Assembly (NCBI GenBank): GCA_016124235.1
Contig: WGOC01000017.1
Coordinates: 186,001 to 250,000 of the forward strand
From: a bacterium
GTDB taxonomy: Bacteria; Verrucomicrobiota; Verrucomicrobiia; Limisphaerales; RI-55
Direction of reading: 5' to 3'
Length of the DNA: 64,000 bases
In this document: piece after piece, positions 29,858-37,352 of the stretch
Layout: every line of letters begins with the position of its first letter
How positions within the stretch are numbered: position 1 is the stretch's first letter
The notes under the pieces: generated by a model
Told to the model about the DNA's origin: nothing
The model's database searches: none
Seen by the model: only the letters and a program-made list of their open reading frames with translations
Translations under genes and position numbers: made by a program

Positions 29858-31612
29858 CTACGCCAACGCAGCAACGGGCAAGTCGGCGTGCTTTTGCGCA
29901 ATTTCCTGCTCATGTTCCTTGCACCAGCCTTTGATCTCTACGTCGTTGAAGATTTTGCCCAGCGTGCGCCGCAGCAAACCTTTGAGACTGGCGTTTTCCA
30001 GTTCAGCCAACGAACGTACCGCCTGCTCCTGGTAGCTCTCGAGCAAATGTTCACAGCGCTCGTCGGCTTTCAATTCACGGCAAAGTTCAGCCAAGCGTTC
30101 GGCATCCGGCGCTTCCTCGCGTCGCCAGATGCGATCCAGGTAATCACGATTTTCGCCGTTGGCCCGGTCGCGTGCGATCGCGAGCAGCAGGCTGGGGCGA
30201 AGATTGTCGAGATCGTTGGAGTCACCCGTGCCATCCCAGTCCGAAAGATCATCACGAACCTGATACGCGATGCCAAGTGCGGTGCTATAGGCGCCGAGAA
30301 CTTCCGCGCATTCCTCGTGCTGACCGGCTGCGAGCGCGCCGAGGCGGAGCGCGACTTCAAACGCCGGCGCGGTCTTGCGACGGAAGATGTCAACCACTTG
30401 CAGCGGTTTGAGCACGTCGGGTTTGCGGTTCCAGCCGAGTTCATCGCCCTGGCCGCGACACAATTCGCGTTGACCTTCGGCCGCAACCCGCAACATGGCG
30501 CTCTTCGTCTCCGCCGAAAGACCGCACGTGGCGAGCAAGCGATAACCCTCGCCAATCAACAAATCGCCGACGTTCAACGCCACGGCCGTTCCGTGTTCCG
30601 CGTGCAACGTCTTTTCGCCATAACGAATTTCGTCACCGTCCTCGATGTCGTCATGGATAAGCGATGCCTTGTGGAAACATTCGACCGCCACTGCCACTTT
30701 TCGTAGATCAGCCGGCAATTCACCGTTCACGGGATTGGCCAGCGCGCGATACGCGGCGACGGTCAAGAACGGCCGCCAGCGTTTGCCGGCGCGCATCAAC
30801 CATTGACGGGCGATGCGTTCGGCTTCGGTGCTGCCATTGCCGAGAATGATTTCCAGAGATGCCGGCGAAAACCAGGAATCGACTTCGTCGCGCAACGCCG
30901 ATAAATCGAGCCGGCGAGTTTTGTCGTCGCTGCTGAGATGGATGTATTCCCAGACCCAGTCGAGATCGACGTTGGTATCGATGCAATCGTCCTGAAGCAA
31001 CGGCACCGCCACACCGGGAATCGCCGCCGCTTCCATGTACGGAAACGCGCGTTCCAACACGCTCAAACAACTCACACCGACGATCGCCTCGATCTGGCCG
31101 GTTTGAATCAGACTCATCACGATCGCGGAACCTTCGGCGACGAGCACCGCGTACCCCAGCTTTTCCGCCTCGACCGTCAGATCCTGAATCGAACACAAAC
31201 CGCACTGTTTGCAGAGCAAACCAAATTCATCGAACGGCGCGGGGCATTTGCTTTCCACGCGCAGACATTTTGGGAGCAGCAACAGGCGGCGTTCGTAGGG
31301 AACCGCGGCGAGCGATTCCCGCCACATTTCGTTGTTCAGCAATACGCCGACGTAGTCGCGGTAAATCGGATCGCATTTGAGCTCGGCCACCACGCGGTCG
31401 GCGTGGACCTTGAGCTCATCCGCTGGCAACGGAGGCACGGGATTGAATTCGGCGACGTAATTGCGGACAGCATGCAGAACGCGCTGCCGGTCGTGCAGGG
31501 TTTGCGGGACGTTTTTCTTGGGCGCGCGCCACGTCTGTTGCGGGACGAGGCGCGGAAGTCCGGTGGACGGACCACTGCCAACGGCTTGGTTGGAATTGTG
31601 CGACATATTCAA
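29858..31612 (-). CDS. DUF116 domain fused to trans-polyprenyl diphosphate synthase
   Basis: N-terminal Cys-rich DUF116-like LPKCLRVESKCPAPFDEFGLLCKQCGLCSIQDLTVEAEKLGYAV; C-terminal LIHDDIEDGDEIRYG (FARM) and YQVRDDLSDWDG (SARM). Confidence 0.88.
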   Translation of the reverse strand: MNMSHNSNQAVGSGPSTGLPRLVPQQTWRAPKKNVPQTLHDRQRVLHAVRNYVAEFNPVPPLPADELKVHADRVVAELKCDPIYRDYVGVLLNNEMWRESLAAVPYERRLLLLPKCLRVESKCPAPFDEFGLLCKQCGLCSIQDLTVEAEKLGYAVLVAEGSAIVMSLIQTGQIEAIVGVSCLSVLERAFPYMEAAAIPGVAVPLLQDDCIDTNVDLDWVWEYIHLSSDDKTRRLDLSALRDEVDSWFSPASLEIILGNGSTEAERIARQWLMRAGKRWRPFLTVAAYRALANPVNGELPADLRKVAVAVECFHKASLIHDDIEDGDEIRYGEKTLHAEHGTAVALNVGDLLIGEGYRLLATCGLSAETKSAMLRVAAEGQRELCRGQGDELGWNRKPDVLKPLQVVDIFRRKTAPAFEVALRLGALAAGQHEECAEVLGAYSTALGIAYQVRDDLSDWDGTGDSNDLDNLRPSLLLAIARDRANGENRDYLDRIWRREEAPDAERLAELCRELKADERCEHLLESYQEQAVRSLAELENASLKGLLRRTLGKIFNDVEIKGWCKEHEQEIAQKHADLPVAALA

Positions 31613-32892
31613 CGGGCTGCTGGTTGTGCGTTTACCGCGGCACCAGGTGTCAACTGGTCCCGCAATTTGCAGGCTTTGGCTTCGGCGTCGTGGGCCACCT
31701 TACGATAGGCTCCGAAATCCGAAAACCAGTATTTCTTGGAAAGTCGATACATCCAGTGTCGCTCGGGCACTTCCTCGCCCGGGAGCCACTGGCTGAAACG
31801 CGGTGTCATCGCGTCGAGTTCGGCCATCGCCGTGCCGCGCAAGGTCGTATCGCGGGCGCCATGCTTGACCACGAGTTCCTTGACCAGATCCGGTCGTTCG
31901 AGCACGACGCAACCGCGGGTGTGTTGAGCGCTCAAATCACGGAAATCGCGAAGAAATTCCGAATCGCGCATCGCGGCAAATACGCCACGCGGATCGCGAA
32001 TGTCTTCCTTGGCAAATTGAATGATCGGACACGGCTCAATTCCACCCGACGGCCCCACATGATGGCTGATACCGGTGGTCATCGGACACAACGCCTGACC
32101 CTGATGATCGTAATACGCGTCGATGATCGCGATCGGGACTTTTGCGCGCATCTCGACCACAAACTTCCGCGTTCGCACAAGTTGGTCCGGACGCAGGGCG
32201 AGCTCCTGATTCATCTTCGGGCCGACCGGCCGGTAGGTGTGATACCAGACGTAATGGACGCCGCGATCGATGAGTTCCCGCAGCCAGGTCTCGGTCAGCA
32301 ATTCGTCAATGTTCGACTGACACACGCTCGTGGCGACACCGGTCAAAAGTCCGGCGCGAAGGCAGTTATCCAATCCGCGCAAAGTGCGATTGAAAACGTC
32401 CTTGTTCCCGCGACGCTCATCACTCGTGATCTCGCGACCTTCGATGGAAATCAACGGCGTCGCGTTGCCCAGTTCCTTGAGCCTGCGCGCGACTTTTTCC
32501 GTGATGAACTGGCCGTTGGTGAAAACCTGGAAATAACAATCCGGATGCGCCGCCAGCAGATCGAGCAACTGCGGATGCATGAACGGTTCCCCGCCGAGGA
32601 TGCCGAAGAACGCATTGCCGTGGGCTTTGGCGTCGTTGATCGTGCGATTCAACGTGTCGAGATCGATCTCGGTGCGCTCGGCCGCGACGTCCACCCAACA
32701 ACCCTGACAGCGCAGGTTGCACGAGTTGAGAATCGAGAGATACAGGAACGGCGGAAAGTACTCGCCGCGTTTGATCCGGCGCTTGAACTTCTCCACCGAA
32801 AGCAGTCCTTTGAAACCGAAGTTCCAGGCAAACTTCCAGATGCAGCGCGGATCAGCGCTGAGCAACGTGCGGGTGACGAGGGAGGGGAGCAT
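31609..32892 (-). CDS. Radical SAM protein, HpnH-like architecture
   Basis: LSILNSCNLRCQGCWVD (CxxxCxxC), GILGGEPFMHPQLLDLL, ISIEGREITSDERRG. Confidence 0.88.
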   Translation of the reverse strand: MLPSLVTRTLLSADPRCIWKFAWNFGFKGLLSVEKFKRRIKRGEYFPPFLYLSILNSCNLRCQGCWVDVAAERTEIDLDTLNRTINDAKAHGNAFFGILGGEPFMHPQLLDLLAAHPDCYFQVFTNGQFITEKVARRLKELGNATPLISIEGREITSDERRGNKDVFNRTLRGLDNCLRAGLLTGVATSVCQSNIDELLTETWLRELIDRGVHYVWYHTYRPVGPKMNQELALRPDQLVRTRKFVVEMRAKVPIAIIDAYYDHQGQALCPMTTGISHHVGPSGGIEPCPIIQFAKEDIRDPRGVFAAMRDSEFLRDFRDLSAQHTRGCVVLERPDLVKELVVKHGARDTTLRGTAMAELDAMTPRFSQWLPGEEVPERHWMYRLSKKYWFSDFGAYRKVAHDAEAKACKLRDQLTPGAAVNAQPAAR

Positions 32893-32913
32893 CAGTGCTT
32901 TCGCGGATAATGG

Positions 32914-33132
32914 CTAGAGGGCGTTGAACTCGTCCACCGACATCCCGAGTTCGCGAATGATCGTTCGCAATGTCCCCTTGGGCACGTCGCCCGGATGGTT
33001 TGGAATCGGAACTGTCATATTTCTTTTGGCTGAATAGTAAACCGGATGCCGCTTGGTTCGTATCATCTCAAAACCTGCCCTCTTAAGCTTTCTTGCCAGC
33101 TCGCGGTGCGAGATGGGCACCAGTTTAGGCAT
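32914..33132 (-). CDS. hicA: HicA-family mRNA interferase toxin
   Basis: LARKLKRAGFEMIRTKRHPVYYS...VPIPNHPGDVPKGTLRTIIRELGMSVDEF. Confidence 0.85.
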   Translation of the reverse strand: MPKLVPISHRELARKLKRAGFEMIRTKRHPVYYSAKRNMTVPIPNHPGDVPKGTLRTIIRELGMSVDEFNAL

Positions 33133-33364
33133 GAGCCGGTCGACGATAGATGTTCAGACCGGCGTAGCGTGGCTTGCGCAACCTGGTCGCCGCGATCTTT
33201 TCGCGCGCCTCCAAACAGCTTTCGATCGCGTCCACTGTGTTCCGATAACATTCCTTCAGCGTCCTGCCCCAGGCAACACAGCCCCGAATCGCCGGAACGA
33301 CGGCGTTGAACATGCCGTCTTCGTCCTGAAAATAATCGATCTCGAATTCCTGGTGTTTCTTCAT
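33125..33364 (-). CDS. hicB: HicB-family antitoxin
   Basis: FEIDYFQDEDGMFNAVVPAIRGCVAWGRTLKECYRNTVDAIESCL; overlaps hicA by 8 bp. Confidence 0.8.
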   Translation of the reverse strand: MKKHQEFEIDYFQDEDGMFNAVVPAIRGCVAWGRTLKECYRNTVDAIESCLEAREKIAATRLRKPRYAGLNIYRRPAHA

Positions 33365-33387
33365 AAATGAATCGTAGGTTTCTAATT

Positions 33388-34221
33388 CTACCTTTGCAAC
33401 GCAGACTTCGCCTTGTTCGCCGCTTCCTCGGCCTTGCGGGCGATTTCCTCCGGCGAGGGCAGGCTCATCAAAACCTCGGGCGGAATGTCGTTGGCCATGC
33501 TCGCGAGTTTGACCAGACATTTCTGGCGTTCGGCGAGCGCCTTGTCGGAATCGCGCTCCTTGCTGAAACGGCTGCGCGCGCGTTCACTCCGATTGCGCAA
33601 CATCGAATAAACGTCACCGCCGAGCAACGCGGAGATGTCGATCTTCATCTTCTCGCGATTCAGGTCGGAATCGCTCACTTCATCGCCGTTGATCGGTCCG
33701 GCCTTGTATTTCGGGAACATGATGGCCGCCTCGGGGCAGACACGCGAACAAGCCGGGCAGTTGGTTTTGCAATTGTCGTTGTTCTGAACCTGGATGCGTT
33801 GTTCGTCGTCCACGCCGTAAACACCGAACAGGCAAAAGCTCAAACACTGCATGCAGTTGGTGCAGCGATCGTAATCGATGACCGGAAACCAGGGCTTCCA
33901 TTCGCCGGGTCGCGCGGCGCCCAAATCCGCTTGTTGGGAATCCAATTGATCCGCCAACGCGGCCGGCTCCAATCCTTCCAACGATTGCCAACGTACGCTT
34001 TGGGAATCCGATTCGACGGCGGGCGTTTCCGAGAATTTGCCCAGTACGGTAACGCGCGCTTCGTCCGCCGGAGCGACCGGTCTTTCCGCACCGGCGCGGG
34101 TCACGGCATAACCGCGTTCAAGCAACGCGCTGACGGTTTGAAAGCGCTCGTCGGGCGCGAGCGGTTCGGCACCGTTTCCCTCGTAGAGAACGACACGAAT
34201 GGTTGGATCAGTCAGGGCCAC
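33388..34221 (-). CDS. 2[4Fe-4S] ferredoxin-type protein
   Basis: DRCTNCMQCLSFC and CKTNCPACSRVCPEAAIMFP clusters in a 277-aa protein. Confidence 0.85.
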   Translation of the reverse strand: MALTDPTIRVVLYEGNGAEPLAPDERFQTVSALLERGYAVTRAGAERPVAPADEARVTVLGKFSETPAVESDSQSVRWQSLEGLEPAALADQLDSQQADLGAARPGEWKPWFPVIDYDRCTNCMQCLSFCLFGVYGVDDEQRIQVQNNDNCKTNCPACSRVCPEAAIMFPKYKAGPINGDEVSDSDLNREKMKIDISALLGGDVYSMLRNRSERARSRFSKERDSDKALAERQKCLVKLASMANDIPPEVLMSLPSPEEIARKAEEAANKAKSALQR

Positions 34222-34223
34222 AA

Positions 34224-34640
34224 TCAGGAAACGGTTGAGGGTTCTTCCGCAGTCGGCGCGTCCGCCTGAGTGACTTTGCCGGCGGGTAAATTCGGAGTCA
34301 CGGTTGGTTCAAACAACGCCGCACACGCGTCGTCGGCGGTCAGGTTGCGGAGGTTCACAATTTCCGTTTGTTCAATCTCCAACTGCGCGTTGGCCGCCGC
34401 GAACAACCACTTCACCGCGCGCGGAAAACAGGCGGCGATCTTCAGCGGACCCGCCGCCGCCAAACGGACCAATGACGCGTCACGTCGCGCGGAAAGTTCG
34501 CACAAGTCAGGCACCGCTTCGAACGGTTGCCCGGACTCGCACAGCTTTTGCAGGACGGCCTGCTTCACATCCTTGGGCAGCACCTGCGCGTACTGGCAGT
34601 GGCAGTAAAGAATGGCCGGCTTGTTGGGTACGTCACTCAT
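34224..34640 (-). CDS. HdrA N-terminal-domain-like cysteine protein (stand-alone)
   Basis: ILYCHCQYAQVLPKDV...LKIAACFPRAVKWLFAAANAQLE resembles HdrA CHC/AACSPRTHExLF pattern; tentative. Confidence 0.55.
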   Translation of the reverse strand: MSDVPNKPAILYCHCQYAQVLPKDVKQAVLQKLCESGQPFEAVPDLCELSARRDASLVRLAAAGPLKIAACFPRAVKWLFAAANAQLEIEQTEIVNLRNLTADDACAALFEPTVTPNLPAGKVTQADAPTAEEPSTVS

Positions 34641-36655
34641 GCGGTCGCGAGATCGGAATTCGTCACTCGATGAGTCGGAGTCGGACGTCCGGGTCGGAAA
34701 TGTTCGGAATGATCGAGGCGCGCGGTCAGGCCGGCGATCTTCTCCGGCAATGCCGCCACAGCGGCTTCAACGGCGGCACGCAAGTCAGCCGGATCGGCCT
34801 CGGCGCGGAGGTTCAAAATCAACTGACCCGACTCGGCCGGACCTTCCAGCGTGAGGCTGAGTTCCGGAATATAATCGCTGCGCACCAGGCTAATCGCCGC
34901 GATGTCGCCGATGCCTTGATCCGGATTAAACGTCATTTTGAGGTGCGCGATTTCGGCCTCGCCCAACCGTTGTTTCAAATCTTCCGCTAGCGTTCGCAAA
35001 AGGGCATTCGCATCGAGCGCCGAGCCGGTGATTTGCACGGTAGCGTTCAGCCAGCCCAACAATGCTTCGCCTTCGGCGTAAATGTCGTAATCAACCGCCA
35101 TCACCGGCCGCGTTGTCTGATCGCCGCTTAACACGCGATTGAACCACGCATCGACCCCGGCACCGGTGCGCACGGAGACCTTGAAGATTTCCTTGTTCGG
35201 GAATTCTTCGCCCAGCCGATGCTCGAGCCGCGTCAACCGTGCCTCGTCGAGCAGATCGGTTTTGGTGATCACCAGCAGATCCGCTTCCTCGGCCTGCTTG
35301 CGCCAAATGTAGAGAACCTTCTCGGAAAACTTCCGGCCCGGCGCCAAGCCAAATACCTGCTCCGCGCGAACCGGATCGACCAGCACACTCAACGGCGCAA
35401 TGCGGAAACGATCGCCATACATCCTTCGTAAAGGATACGTAACCGTTGCCACGAGGTCTGTGCAACTGCCGACCGGCTCGGCGACGAACGCGTCTGGCTG
35501 CGTGGCAGAGGTCAACTTGCCGGCGGCGTCGACGAGTGAATTGAAGCGACAGCAGAAGCAGCCGCCGGGAATTTCCTCGGTGGCAAATCCTCGCGCCCGC
35601 AGCATCGCGGTGTCGACCAGTTCACTGCCCTGGTCGTTGGTGATCAGGCCGACCTTCAGGCCGTCGCGAGTGAGACGCTGGGCGAGCGCCGCTACCGCGG
35701 TCGTTTTGCCGGCGCCGAGGAAGCCGCCGATCATAAAATAGCGCGCCGCTGACGAAGCGGATGTTTTTAGTTGTTCGCTCATGAGAATTTCACTTTTTGA
35801 CGTTTCAATATTTAGCGAGGTTTCTGTCGCCTCGACGGCAACCGCAAGTTGCGCATACGCCTGCCGGAATCCTAATCGATAAATCGCGCCGCCCAGCAGC
35901 CCGCCCAACAAAGGCGCAATCACGTAAACCGTCAACCAGCCCGAGCCATTGGTAACAAAGGGCACCCTGCCCCAACCAGCCAGCGTCGAAAATAATCGTG
36001 GCCCCAGGTCGCGCGCCGGATTGAAGCACGCCATCGTAAGTGGCCCCAAAAGCGAGATCAACAACGTCACCGTCAGGCCGATCGTCGCCGCGGTCAGCGC
36101 CTGCGGCCGCGACCGATTGTGTTCGTCCGTCACGCACAAAATCACCAGTAATAACACTGCAGTCCCCACCACCTCGGCGCCAAACGCCGCGCGCGGGGAC
36201 ATCGTCGCGAGTTTGGCAATCGTCAGCGGCTGGCCACCCGGGTTGGGAAAAAATTCACCGAACACCATCGCCGTTGCTTCGCTGCCCGGCTGGCCGCGCA
36301 CAATTCCGTGGGTTTGTTCATAGGAGAGCAAGGGGCCGCTAAATATTCCATAGAGAACGGCCGCCGCCACGAACGCACCTACCATTTGAGTGACAACATA
36401 CGGAAAAACTCGTCGGCGGGGAAAATCCGACCACACCGCCAGGCTCAATGTGACCGCCGGATTCAAATGGGCGCCGCTCAAGGAGCCGGTCAGGTAAATC
36501 GCCGTGGCGATTCCAAGTCCCCACACGATCGCCACCTGAAAAACCCCAACCTGCGCCCCGGTTAGTACGGCGGCGCACACACTGCCGCAACCGAAGAAGA
36601 CCAAAAGAAAGGTCCCCGCCAGCTCGCCCACCAACCAGCCCGGCAATTTGTTCAT
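34637..36655 (-). CDS. Aquaporin/MIP family channel fused to CobW/G3E-family GTPase
   Basis: MIP: SGAHLNPAVTLSL and ACFNPARDLGPR (two NPA-type motifs); GTPase: GGFLGAGKTT Walker A, GGCFCC, ITKTDLLD; single uninterrupted 672-aa frame. Confidence 0.85.
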   Translation of the reverse strand: MNKLPGWLVGELAGTFLLVFFGCGSVCAAVLTGAQVGVFQVAIVWGLGIATAIYLTGSLSGAHLNPAVTLSLAVWSDFPRRRVFPYVVTQMVGAFVAAAVLYGIFSGPLLSYEQTHGIVRGQPGSEATAMVFGEFFPNPGGQPLTIAKLATMSPRAAFGAEVVGTAVLLLVILCVTDEHNRSRPQALTAATIGLTVTLLISLLGPLTMACFNPARDLGPRLFSTLAGWGRVPFVTNGSGWLTVYVIAPLLGGLLGGAIYRLGFRQAYAQLAVAVEATETSLNIETSKSEILMSEQLKTSASSAARYFMIGGFLGAGKTTAVAALAQRLTRDGLKVGLITNDQGSELVDTAMLRARGFATEEIPGGCFCCRFNSLVDAAGKLTSATQPDAFVAEPVGSCTDLVATVTYPLRRMYGDRFRIAPLSVLVDPVRAEQVFGLAPGRKFSEKVLYIWRKQAEEADLLVITKTDLLDEARLTRLEHRLGEEFPNKEIFKVSVRTGAGVDAWFNRVLSGDQTTRPVMAVDYDIYAEGEALLGWLNATVQITGSALDANALLRTLAEDLKQRLGEAEIAHLKMTFNPDQGIGDIAAISLVRSDYIPELSLTLEGPAESGQLILNLRAEADPADLRAAVEAAVAALPEKIAGLTARLDHSEHFRPGRPTPTHRVTNSDLATA

Positions 36656-37143
36656 GGGTTCGATTCGTCAGATTTCTGTTTTTCCAACATCCGGTCAATC
36701 GTCGCGTCCAGCAGTGCCCGATAGCCATCGATATCCATCACGCGTTCATCCGGTTTGCCGGAGAATTCGTAGAGCCAGCCGGCATCGTATGGACGCTCCG
36801 TAATCCCGGCAAGCGAGGTCGCCAGTTCCGGGTTGCCACCGGCGAACTTCCCGTTCCCGACAGAATAAATGTCGCTGATAGCCTTAAAGCCTTCCACCGT
36901 GCCGAGGATGTCGCCCGTCTGGACGGCAGCGCCGGCCGCATATTCAAATTGTACGTCCACCAGCTCGCCGAGCATCCGCAGGGCAAACTTCGTGTAACCG
37001 ACCCGCCATCGCCCACCTTCCGGAGCATCCGCATCCACTTGCATCAACCAATTGTGGGAGTGCGTGTATAGATGCGTCCTCGGCAGATGGGTTACAAAGG
37101 TGGCGCGTTTGTAAAGCACGGTGGGTGTCACAGCGGCCGCCAC
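36652..37143 (-). CDS. GcvH-like lipoyl domain protein
   Basis: GTVEGFKAISDIYSV lipoylation-type motif with Lys; HNWLMQVD...RVGYTKFALRMLGELVDVQF matches GcvH N-terminus; AGWLYEF C-terminal motif. Confidence 0.8.
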   Translation of the reverse strand: MAAAVTPTVLYKRATFVTHLPRTHLYTHSHNWLMQVDADAPEGGRWRVGYTKFALRMLGELVDVQFEYAAGAAVQTGDILGTVEGFKAISDIYSVGNGKFAGGNPELATSLAGITERPYDAGWLYEFSGKPDERVMDIDGYRALLDATIDRMLEKQKSDESNP

Positions 37144-37352
37144 GCTACCGACGACTCCGTCAAACGTTCAAGCCAACAACGGACAAAAGACAACAGCTGG
37201 GCTCCCCAGATTCGTGGCCGAAGATGTTTGTCGATCTATCGTGCCCCAGCTATAAACTCCTGCAAATGCTCCCCCGGACAGAACGTCACCCCGCGCCCGC
37301 CGTCGTGCGGCTCACCGGAGAATCTTCGACCGAACGGACACCTGGACTCCCA

